Of a stretch of 64,000 nucleotides of DNA, positions 19,636-26,722 are shown in pieces. The notes under the pieces were generated by a model. That model did not search any database and was not told where the DNA came from. It saw only the letters and a program-made list of their open reading frames with translations. Source of the DNA: Duganella zoogloeoides (lineage in GTDB: Bacteria; Pseudomonadota; Gammaproteobacteria; Burkholderiales; Burkholderiaceae_D); the NCBI RefSeq assembly GCF_034479515.1, contig NZ_CP140152.1, forward strand, positions 310,001 through 374,000, written 5' to 3'. Each line of letters starts with the position of its first letter. Position 1 is the stretch's first letter. The translations under genes and the position numbers were made by a program.

Positions 19636-22314
19636 TTATAGCGCCTTGGAGCACAGGCGGAAATCGGGATCCTCCTCGTACGGCCGGATCTGGAATCCCA
19701 AACTGGCCATCAATTTCAGCATGCCGCTGTTCTTGACCAGTACCAGGCCGTTAAGCTCTTTCAATCCCTTATCGCGCGCTACGTCCATGATTGCCAGCAT
19801 CAGTCGCGTGCCCAGGCCCTGGCCGCTGAAACGGTCGTCCACCACCAGCGAGAATTCGCCGCTGCTGTCGTCCGGGTTGGCGATGTAGCGCGATACGCCC
19901 AGTATCCGTTCGGCTTCGACGAAACCGCCATCGGCGCCCGGCGTGCGCAGGGTTTGCACGGCGACCAGCGCCATTTCGCGGTCGTAGTCGATCAGCGTGT
20001 ACTTGGCCAGCATCGGCACCGACAGCTCGCGCAGCGACGAGGCGAAGCGGTAGTAGCGCGACTTTTCCGACAGGCCGCGCACGAACTCCTGCAGCATGAA
20101 GGCGTCGTCCGGCTGCACCGGCCGCAGCGTGTACAAGCCGCTGCCGCGCAGCGGCCATTGCTGGGTGTAGGCGGCCGGGTAGGGCAGGATGGCCAGGTGG
20201 TCGTACTTGTGGGCCGACGGCGGCGCGGCGTCGATGACGATGCGCGCATCGACCGCCAGCGCGCCGTATTCGTCGACGATGAGCGGGTTGATGTCCACTT
20301 CGCGCAGCTGCGGCAGCTCGCACACCATTTCCGATACGCGCAGCAGGATATGTTCGATTGCCTCGCGCTGGGCCGGCGGCGCGCCGCGCCATTCGCCCAG
20401 CGTGTCGGCAGCGCGCACGCGGCCGATCAGGCGCTGCGCCAGGAACTGGTTCAGGGGCGGCAGCTCGGTGGCGCGGTCGGCGATCAGTTCGATCATGGTG
20501 CCGCCGGCGCCAAAGCTGATCGCGGGTCCGAACAGGCGGTCGGTGGAGACGCCGATGAACAGTTCGCGGCCATAGCGCTTGCCGGCCATTTTCTGCAAGG
20601 TCACGCCGTTGATGGTGGCGTCGGGCCGCAGGCGGCGCACGGTGGCCAGCATGTCGTCGTAGGTGTCGCGCACGCCGGCGGCGGTCAGCACGTTGAGCGC
20701 CACGCCCTGCACGTCGGACTTGTGGCTGATGTCGGGCGAGTCGATCTTCATCGCCACCGGGTAGCCGAGCTGGCTGGCGATCAGCACCGCTTCGGTGGCG
20801 CTGCGCGCCAGCATGGTGGCCGTGATCGGGATGTGGAATGCGGCCAGCAAGGCTTTCGATTCCATTTCGGTCAGCACCTTGCGCCGTTCGGCCAGCACGC
20901 TTTCGATGAGCAGGCGCGCACCGTCCAGGTCCGGGTCCGCCAGTTGCGACAGCGGTGGCGGGGTTTGATGCAGCAGTTGCTGGTTCTGGTAGAACGACGC
21001 GATGTTGGAAAAACCATCGACCGCCGCCTCGGGCGTGCGGAACGTGGCCAGGCCGGCCGTGTTGATCACCTGGCGCGCTTCGATCACCTGGCTGTCGCCC
21101 ATCCAGCACGTAAGCAGCGGCTTGCCAAGACCGGCGTTGAGGGCGCTGACGGCGCGCGCCACGCCGGCCGGATCGCCACCGAGCTTGGGCGAATAAATGA
21201 CCAGGATGCCGTCCACCTGGCTGTCGCGCGCGCAGGCCAGCACTGCTTCGCGGTAGGCGTCGGCGCTGGCGTCTTCGCCCAGGTCGAGCAGGTTCGACAG
21301 CGTGGCGTGCTCCGGCACCAGCGGCCGCAGCGCATCGACGCTGGTGGTGGACAGGTGCGCCAGTTGCAGGCCCAGTTCGTGGATCCAGTCGGCCGCCAGC
21401 ACGCCGGGGCCGCCGCCGTTGGTGACCACGGCCAGCCGTGGCCCCACCGGGCGGTAACGCGACGCCAGGCACTTGGCGGCCGAGAACAGCTGGACGAACG
21501 ATTTCACCCGTACCGCGCCGGTGCGGCGCAGCGCCGCATCGAACACCACGTCGCTGAGCACCATCGCACCGGAGTGGGTCAATGCCGCCTGCGAAGCGGC
21601 GGTGGCGTTACCGGCCTTGAGCACAATCACCGGCTTGGTATTGGCCGCGCCACGCAGCGCCGACAGGAAGCGGCGCGCGTTGGTCAGCCCCTCCATGCAG
21701 ATCACGATGCTGTGGGTGGCCGGATCGGTGGCGAGAAAATCGAGCGTTTGCGCCAGGTCCACCGCCGTATTGGGACCGAGCGATACGACCGCAGACAACC
21801 CCACGGCGTTCTTGTCGGCCCAGTCGAGAATGGCGGTGGTGAGCGCGCCCGATTGCGAGATCAGCGCCAGGCTGCCGGGGCGGGCCAAGGGGCCGGCCAC
21901 GCTGGCGTTCAGGTGCAGGCGCGGGCGCTGGTAGCCGAGGCAGTTGGGACCGAGCAGGTGGATCTCGTGGCGCTTGGCGATGGCAACGAGCGCCGTAGCC
22001 AGCGCCGGATCGACGCTCGACGACAGGATCAGCGCCGCGCGGCACTGGATGCGGCCGGCCACCTCGAGCGCAAACGCCAGCTGGTCGTGCGGCAGCGCGA
22101 TCACGGCCAGGTCGGCGCGCGACTGCGCCAGGTCGGCCAGGGTGCCCGTCATGCCGATGTCGAGATAGCTGACCGGGCCGGTGAAGCCGCCTTGTTCCAG
22201 CTGCGCGCGGATGCTGCGGCCGTACGTGGTCTGGCTGTCCGGCTGGTCATCGCGGCCGGCAAAGACGACGATGGACCTGGGGGCGAACAGCGGGGTGAGG
22301 TAGTGGTTATCCAT
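19636..22314 (-). CDS. ADP-forming acyl-CoA ligase fused to a GNAT acetyltransferase (Pat/YfiQ-like)
   Basis: An 892-residue cytoplasmic fusion. Order: CoA-binding Rossmann domain (1-130, FAPRSIVVFAG), succinyl-CoA-ligase-like flavodoxin domain (150-300, ALISQSGALTTAILDWA), second ligase domain (to about 450), ATP-grasp (480-700, GYPVAMKIDSPDISHKSDV and DINPLIVDEYG) and C-terminal GNAT (about 725-885, with the acetyl-CoA loop RFSGQGLGTRL). This layout is that of protein lysine acetyltransferases such as YfiQ/Pat that tune acetyl-CoA synthetase and other enzymes. The ATG at 22314 gives MDNHYLTPLF; a TTG at 22332 is rejected. It is followed by no coupled gene. Confidence 0.9.
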   Translation of the reverse strand: MDNHYLTPLFAPRSIVVFAGRDDQPDSQTTYGRSIRAQLEQGGFTGPVSYLDIGMTGTLADLAQSRADLAVIALPHDQLAFALEVAGRIQCRAALILSSSVDPALATALVAIAKRHEIHLLGPNCLGYQRPRLHLNASVAGPLARPGSLALISQSGALTTAILDWADKNAVGLSAVVSLGPNTAVDLAQTLDFLATDPATHSIVICMEGLTNARRFLSALRGAANTKPVIVLKAGNATAASQAALTHSGAMVLSDVVFDAALRRTGAVRVKSFVQLFSAAKCLASRYRPVGPRLAVVTNGGGPGVLAADWIHELGLQLAHLSTTSVDALRPLVPEHATLSNLLDLGEDASADAYREAVLACARDSQVDGILVIYSPKLGGDPAGVARAVSALNAGLGKPLLTCWMGDSQVIEARQVINTAGLATFRTPEAAVDGFSNIASFYQNQQLLHQTPPPLSQLADPDLDGARLLIESVLAERRKVLTEMESKALLAAFHIPITATMLARSATEAVLIASQLGYPVAMKIDSPDISHKSDVQGVALNVLTAAGVRDTYDDMLATVRRLRPDATINGVTLQKMAGKRYGRELFIGVSTDRLFGPAISFGAGGTMIELIADRATELPPLNQFLAQRLIGRVRAADTLGEWRGAPPAQREAIEHILLRVSEMVCELPQLREVDINPLIVDEYGALAVDARIVIDAAPPSAHKYDHLAILPYPAAYTQQWPLRGSGLYTLRPVQPDDAFMLQEFVRGLSEKSRYYRFASSLRELSVPMLAKYTLIDYDREMALVAVQTLRTPGADGGFVEAERILGVSRYIANPDDSSGEFSLVVDDRFSGQGLGTRLMLAIMDVARDKGLKELNGLVLVKNSGMLKLMASLGFQIRPYEEDPDFRLCSKAL

Positions 22315-22340
22315 GCGGCGATGATAGCGCAAAAGCCCAT

Positions 22341-22366
22341 AAAAAACGCCACCCTGTGGGGTGGCG
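22341..22366 (-). terminator. Rho-independent terminator of the fasciclin gene
   Basis: On the minus strand an 8-bp stem CGCCACCC / GGGTGGCG with a four-base loop is followed by six T residues (22346-22341). It lies between the fasciclin stop and the acyl-CoA ligase start. Confidence 0.9.
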
Positions 22367-22415
22367 AAATCGCTGCGGAGAGGAACTCGCCGGGTACCCC
22401 GGCACTACCAGGGAA

Positions 22416-22871
22416 TTATTTTGGCATCAACACGGTGTCGATCACGTGGATCACGCCGTTGTCGGCCGCGATGTCGGTCTTGGTTACGTGGGCCTTGTCG
22501 ACCATCACCTTGTCGCCCTTGACGGCCACCTTGACCGAGGCGCCTTCGACGGTCTTGACGTCGCCGGACTTCACATCGGCTGCCATCACCTTGCCCGGCA
22601 CCACGTGGTAGGTCAGCACCTTGGTCAGGGCAGCCTTGTCTTTCAGCAGTGCGTCCAGTTTCGCTTTAGGGATCTTGGCGAATGCCGCGTCGGTTGGCGC
22701 GAACACGGTGAACGGGCCCGGACCTTTCAGGGTGCTTTCCAGTCCTGCCGCCTGCACCGCCGTGACCAGGGTGTTGAAGGAACCGGCCGCTTTTGCGGTA
22801 TCGACGATGTCTGCTGCCTGGGCGGCGCCGAATGCCATGGTGAACGCTGCTGCCATCAAATATTTCTTCAT
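22416..22871 (-). CDS. Fasciclin-domain exported protein
   Basis: A 151-residue secreted protein with a 19-residue signal peptide ([20 protein letters not shown]) and a single FAS1 domain: [17 protein letters not shown], the H1 box [17 protein letters not shown], the YH motif [10 protein letters not shown] and the H2-like box [16 protein letters not shown]1 proteins mediate adhesion or stress-related surface functions. AAGGAG precedes the ATG. Its leader contains repeated CCGGTTCAA units, and it has its own terminator, so it is monocistronic. Confidence 0.93.
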   Translation of the reverse strand: MKKYLMAAAFTMAFGAAQAADIVDTAKAAGSFNTLVTAVQAAGLESTLKGPGPFTVFAPTDAAFAKIPKAKLDALLKDKAALTKVLTYHVVPGKVMAADVKSGDVKTVEGASVKVAVKGDKVMVDKAHVTKTDIAADNGVIHVIDTVLMPK

Positions 22872-22894
22872 TTTCCTGCTCCTTGGAGTGGTGG

Positions 22895-23002
22895 TTGAAC
22901 CGGTCTTTGAACCGGCATGTGTGTCAATTTATCCATCAAACTGCGTCATGTATACCGTGTTCTGGTCGATAGCATGTATATATCGGTTCAAAGTCGGTTC
23001 GA
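22895..23002. promoter_or_regulatory. Two pairs of TTGAACCG-type repeats between divergent genes
   Basis: TTGAACCGG occurs at 22895 and 22907; the inverse CGGTTCAA at 22984 and CGGTTCGA at 22995. All four lie in the 217-base region between the divergent fasciclin and KfrA-like genes. The paired, opposed arrangement suggests a regulator with two sites, or repeated -35-like elements for an alternative sigma factor. No known consensus is matched with confidence. Confidence 0.45.
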
Positions 23003-23088
23003 CAACTGTTGCAAACTCATCCTATTGCCAATGGGAAAAATGGGTCTTTTCGTTTATATTGGCCGTCTCACCTTATTCGGAGCAAGTC

Positions 23089-23769
23089 ATGGCAAGTGCA
23101 GGCATCACCTTCGACGCGGTCGCGGCAGCGGCCGCCGGTTTGCAGGGCAACGGTCAGCCGGTCACCATCGAGACCGTCAGCGCCGCGCTGGGCGAGCCGG
23201 CGTCGATCGGCCTGCACAAGCACCTGGCGGCATGGCGCAGTGCGCAAGCGCAATCGGCGCCGGTGCCGGCGCCGGAAATGCCGGCCGAGCTGGTGGCCGC
23301 GCTGGCCGGTTGGGCCAGGCAATACGCGGACGAGGCGGGCGCCGCCAACCGCGCCGGGCTGGAACAGACCGGCGGCGACCTCGACGCCTTGCTCGACGCC
23401 AGCGCCCAGCTCGAAGCCGAGCGCGACACCGTCACCGCCGCCCGCGACGAGGCGCTGGAAATCCTGGCCGAGCGTGACGAACAGATCGAACGCCTGCAGG
23501 CCGAACTGCGCAACGCGCGCCAGATCGCCACCGACGCCCTGGTAGGTAAAGCCAAGGACCACCTGGCCATCGAAGGCAAGGACAGCCAGCTGGCCGACCT
23601 GCGCGCGCAGCTCGAGCGCAACGTGGCCGCTGCCGCCGCCGATTCCGACCGCCGTCTGGTAGCCGAAATGGAACTGGTGGGCGCGATCACCGCGCGCGAC
23701 AACTTTGCTGCCGAGATCCAGGAATTGCGCGCACGCCTCGATGCCCGCCAGGTGCGCGGCATAGGTTAA
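23089..23769 (+). CDS. KfrA-like DNA-binding coiled-coil protein
   Basis: A 226-residue protein with an N-terminal KfrA/plasmid-replication-region DNA-binding domain (residues about 5-60, FDAVAAAAAGLQGNGQPVT then IETVSAALGE) and a long Ala/Glu/Arg-rich coiled coil (about 95-220). KfrA proteins autoregulate and help organise or partition plasmids; chromosomal copies are common in this group but their job is unknown. The ATG follows GGAGCAAGTC. It lies 35 bases before the two-component regulator on the same strand, though that seems functionally unrelated. Confidence 0.8.
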   Translation: MASAGITFDAVAAAAAGLQGNGQPVTIETVSAALGEPASIGLHKHLAAWRSAQAQSAPVPAPEMPAELVAALAGWARQYADEAGAANRAGLEQTGGDLDALLDASAQLEAERDTVTAARDEALEILAERDEQIERLQAELRNARQIATDALVGKAKDHLAIEGKDSQLADLRAQLERNVAAAAADSDRRLVAEMELVGAITARDNFAAEIQELRARLDARQVRGIG

Positions 23770-23804
23770 GACTCCCTTCATCTTCGATCCTCACACTCGC
23801 TTCC

Positions 23805-24470
23805 ATGCGCATCCTGTTAGTCGAAGACGACATCTCCCTTGGCGAAACCATCCTGGCCTGGCTGCGGCTCGACCAGCACGCGGTCGACTGGGTGCGCCGG
23901 GGCGACTCGGCGCAGACTGCGCTCATGACGCACCGCTACGATTGCGTGCTGCTCGACCGCGGCCTGCCCGGCATGACCGGCGACGCCCTGCTGGCGGAGC
24001 TGCGCGGAGCCGGCAACCGCGTGCCGGTGATCCTGATCACCGCCTTCAACGCCCTGGCCGACCGCGTCGAGGGACTGGACCTGGGCGCCGACGACTACCT
24101 GGTCAAACCGTTCGAACTCGAGGAAATGTCGGCCCGCATCCGGGCCGCCGTGCGGCGCGGCGCCGACCAGGTCAGCAACGCGCTGGTGCACGACGACCTC
24201 ACCCTGAACCTGGACACCAGGCAAGCCAGCCTGGCCGGCCAGCCGGTGGCGCTCACCGCGCGCGAATACAACGTGCTGTACGCGCTGATGCTGCGCAAAA
24301 ACAGCATCGTCTCGCGCGCCCAGATCGAGGAAACCCTGTACGGCTGGGGCGACGAGGTGGAGAGCAACGCCATCGAGGTCTATATCCACAACCTGCGCAA
24401 AAAGCTCGGCGGCGAGCGCATCGTCACCGTGCGCGGCCTCGGCTACCGGCTCAAGCACGATGGCGACTGA
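23805..24470 (+). CDS. qseB: OmpR-family response regulator, QseB/PmrA-like
   Basis: A 221-residue transcription factor. Receiver with E7/D8/D9, phospho-acceptor D51 in LLDRGLPG and the KPF lysine in DDYLVKPFELEEM; winged helix with IEETLYGWGDEVESNAIEVY and VRGLGYRL, the sequence typical of QseB and PmrA. It overlaps the kinase start by 11 bases. The ygiW-like gene two positions downstream supports QseB, because ygiW neighbours qseBC in enterics. A TTAA-type direct repeat lies before ygiW, a probable target. Confidence 0.88.
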   Translation: MRILLVEDDISLGETILAWLRLDQHAVDWVRRGDSAQTALMTHRYDCVLLDRGLPGMTGDALLAELRGAGNRVPVILITAFNALADRVEGLDLGADDYLVKPFELEEMSARIRAAVRRGADQVSNALVHDDLTLNLDTRQASLAGQPVALTAREYNVLYALMLRKNSIVSRAQIEETLYGWGDEVESNAIEVYIHNLRKKLGGERIVTVRGLGYRLKHDGD

Positions 24471-25872
24471 ACCGCCGGCCGGCGCTCCGGCGCCAGCACC
24501 AATGCCACCGCAGCCACCGCAGCGTCCTTGGTCGCTGCGCCGGCGCCTGCTGGCCGCCATCGTCGCTGCCAGCACCGTGCTGTGGCTGGCCAGCCTGGGC
24601 ATCGTCACGTATATCGCCTGGCACGAAACCAACGACGTGTTCGACGATGCGCTCGAGGAATCGGGCTATATGCTGATGGCCGCCACCACCGACTGGAACG
24701 AGCGCGGCCTGCTGTCGCGCGCGCGTGCAGGCGGCACCAGCGAGCGCAAGGTCGATATGCAATACCAGATCGTGGTCGATGGCCGCGTCCTGCAACGCAC
24801 CAGCGGCGCGCCGGCCACGCCGTTCGTGGCCGGCTTCGACGACGACCACGGCTTTGCCGACCCGCGCGTGGGCAAGCAGCGCTGGCGCGTATTCGTGGTG
24901 CGCGACGAAGAGCGCCACTTCGAGGTACAGGTGGGACAATTGCACAAGAAACGGCTCGACATCCTGGAAGAACTGGCCGAACACCTGTGGCTGCCCGTCG
25001 CCGGCTTTTTGGCCGTGCTGGCGCTGGTGTGCTGGCTGCTGATCCACCGCGTGCTCAAACCGTTGCGCCAGACCGCTTCCGCTATTGCCGCCAAGACGCC
25101 GCACGACCTGGCGCTGGTGGCAACCGCTGGCCAGCCGCGCGAACTGCTACCCATCGTGCAGGCGCTCAACGGCGTGCTGGGCCGGCTCGATGCCGCCTTG
25201 CAGGCCGAGCGCCGCTTTACCGCTGACGCCGCGCACGAACTGCGCACGCCGCTGGCCGGCCTGCACATGCACGTGCAGCTGTTGCAGCGCCAGCACCCGG
25301 ATGCCGCGCTGGCGGCGCCGTTCAAAAAGCTGCGCGACGACATTTCCCGAGTGACGGCGCTGGTAGACAGCCTGCTGGCGCTGGCGCGGCTCGACCCGGT
25401 CACGCACGAACTACTGGCGACCGAGGCAGTCCCGCTGGCGCCGCTGTGCGAACAACTGCGCGCCACGCTGGCCGATTCCGCCGCCCGGCGTGGCCTCTCG
25501 CTGGTGCTGCGCTGCGCCGACGCGGTGGCGCAGGCCAATCCGGCCATGCTGCAAATCGCCGTGCGCAATGTGCTCGATAACGCGGTGCGCTATTGCCCCG
25601 ACGGCGCCCGCATCGAGCTCGATGCCGTACAGGCGGCCGGGCGTATCGTCATCACGGTGCGCGATAACGGTCCCGGCGTGGATGCGGCGAGCCGCCAGCG
25701 CCTGTCCGAGCGGTTCTTCCGCGTGCTCGGACACGCAGCAGGGCAGGGCGGCAGCGGGCTCGGACTGTCGATCGTGCAGCGCATCGTCGAGCTGCATGGC
25801 GGCACGCTGGGCTTCGGAGCCGGCCTGGATGGACGTGGCCTCGGGGTGACGTTCGATGTGCCGGCGCATTAA
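24460..25872 (+). CDS. qseC: Sensor histidine kinase, QseC-like
   Basis: A 470-residue inner-membrane kinase: Pro-rich cytoplasmic N-tail, membrane helix (about 30-52), a periplasmic sensor domain of about 130 residues, second helix (about 178-200), HisKA with H259 in TADAAHELRTPLAGL, and HATPase with DNGPGV and GSGLGLSIV. The ATG overlaps the regulator by 11 bases. Only eight bases after its stop begins a 105-bp dyad that may end or process the transcript. Stimulus unknown. Confidence 0.88.
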   Translation: MATEPPAGAPAPAPMPPQPPQRPWSLRRRLLAAIVAASTVLWLASLGIVTYIAWHETNDVFDDALEESGYMLMAATTDWNERGLLSRARAGGTSERKVDMQYQIVVDGRVLQRTSGAPATPFVAGFDDDHGFADPRVGKQRWRVFVVRDEERHFEVQVGQLHKKRLDILEELAEHLWLPVAGFLAVLALVCWLLIHRVLKPLRQTASAIAAKTPHDLALVATAGQPRELLPIVQALNGVLGRLDAALQAERRFTADAAHELRTPLAGLHMHVQLLQRQHPDAALAAPFKKLRDDISRVTALVDSLLALARLDPVTHELLATEAVPLAPLCEQLRATLADSAARRGLSLVLRCADAVAQANPAMLQIAVRNVLDNAVRYCPDGARIELDAVQAAGRIVITVRDNGPGVDAASRQRLSERFFRVLGHAAGQGGSGLGLSIVQRIVELHGGTLGFGAGLDGRGLGVTFDVPAH

Positions 25873-25880
25873 AGGAACCC

Positions 25881-25985
25881 CGAAAAACCTACTGCGCGGT
25901 CCGCTATCGCCGTTCCGTTGCTCAGCGTACCTCCGTACGCTTCCGCTACTCGCGACGATAACGAACCGCTCGCTACGGTTTTTCG
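25881..25985. repeat. 105-bp imperfect dyad (long potential stem-loop)
   Basis: Outer arms CGAAAAACC (25881-25889) and GGTTTTTCG (25977-25985) and inner arms GCGTAC / GTACGC around CTCC (25925-25940) share the same centre to within half a base. Between them GCGGTCCGCTATCGCCG opposes GCGGTTCGTTATCGTCG with only G-U-compatible differences. As RNA it would fold into one long hairpin. It may end or stabilise the kinase transcript, or be a mobile palindromic repeat. Confidence 0.75.
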
Positions 25986-25992
25986 AGGTTTC

Positions 25993-26009
25993 GTTAAGAT
26001 ACGGTTAAT
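25993..26009 (+). promoter_or_regulatory. QseB/PmrA-type box upstream of the ygiW-like gene
   Basis: GTTAAG-N5-GTTAAT is a direct repeat with the 11-base period and TTAA core of PmrA/QseB boxes. It ends 47 bases before the ATG of the BOF protein, the right place for activation by the QseB-like regulator encoded upstream. Confidence 0.6.
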
Positions 26010-26056
26010 GTCCAGTCGGTGTAATACGTCCAAGCCCACCACGAAAGGACCACACC

Positions 26057-26458
26057 ATGAAACGCTTGATTCAAGTTACCTGCCTGACCGCACTGCTCGC
26101 CGGTTCGACCTTCGCCATCGCCCAGTCCGGCGGTTATACCGGCCCGACGTCCAAGCCTGCCGCTACCGGCTACACCGGTCCATCCAGCGTAGCGATGACC
26201 ACCGCCAAGGAATTGCTGGCCAACGGCAAGGACGACCAGTACGCCAAGCTCAAGGGCAAACTGACCAGCCACAAGGGCGGCGAAGACTACGAGTTCACCG
26301 ACGCCAGCGGCAAGATCACGGTGGAAATCGACGCCAAACATTTCCCGCAAGGCGTCAATATCGATCAGAATACGATCATTGAATTGACTGGTGAATTTGA
26401 CAAGGAAACCTTTGGCGAATCGACCTTCGACGTCAAGCAGGTCAAAGTTGCCCAGTAA
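26057..26458 (+). CDS. YgiW/BOF (NirD) family periplasmic protein
   Basis: A 133-residue exported OB-fold protein. Signal peptide MKRLIQVTCLTALLAGSTFA and a mature BOF domain: KLKGKLTSHKGGEDYEFTDA, GKITVEIDAKHFP and ITELTGEFDKE-like C-terminal strand. Members bind small cations or ligands in the periplasm and are linked to stress and biofilm control; ygiW lies next to qseBC in E. coli. GTPTSK-type Tyr-Thr-Gly-Pro repeats (YTGPTS, YTGPSS) sit at the mature N-terminus. It has its own terminator. Confidence 0.88.
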   Translation: MKRLIQVTCLTALLAGSTFAIAQSGGYTGPTSKPAATGYTGPSSVAMTTAKELLANGKDDQYAKLKGKLTSHKGGEDYEFTDASGKITVEIDAKHFPQGVNIDQNTIIELTGEFDKETFGESTFDVKQVKVAQ

Positions 26459-26498
26459 TCGCAAGGAATTCTGACGAAATTTGTCTCATTTTGACATC

Positions 26499-26533
26499 AA
26501 AAACCGGGGCGCCCGTGCGTTCCGGTTTTTTTT
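26499..26533 (+). terminator. Rho-independent terminator after the BOF gene
   Basis: AAAAACCGG and CCGGTTTTT form a stem around a 14-base loop, followed by a run of T residues (26526-26533). Confidence 0.85.
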
Positions 26534-26722
26534 CGCACCCCGCAAAGGCCCGGCTTTGCACGAAAACAGTGCGAAAGACCCTATTGACATAGTAGTTTCG
26601 GTATCGGAACGCGCAAAAAATTGATTGGTTGAGAAAATGCGCGCTCTCTAAGATGGCACCGGTTGCATTGGGTCATCGGTCCAGTGCACCAACAAAAAAA
26701 TAGAACACTGGAGAGAGATATC

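Noticed and set aside
19954..22611. 885-codon open frame on the plus strand
   Set aside because: Antisense shadow of the acyl-CoA ligase/GNAT fusion. It is His/Gln/Arg-rich with no domain, typical of high-GC reverse frames.
26581..26612. TTGACA before the first TonB-dependent receptor as its promoter
   Set aside because: No acceptable -10 at 16-18 bases; promoter left unassigned.
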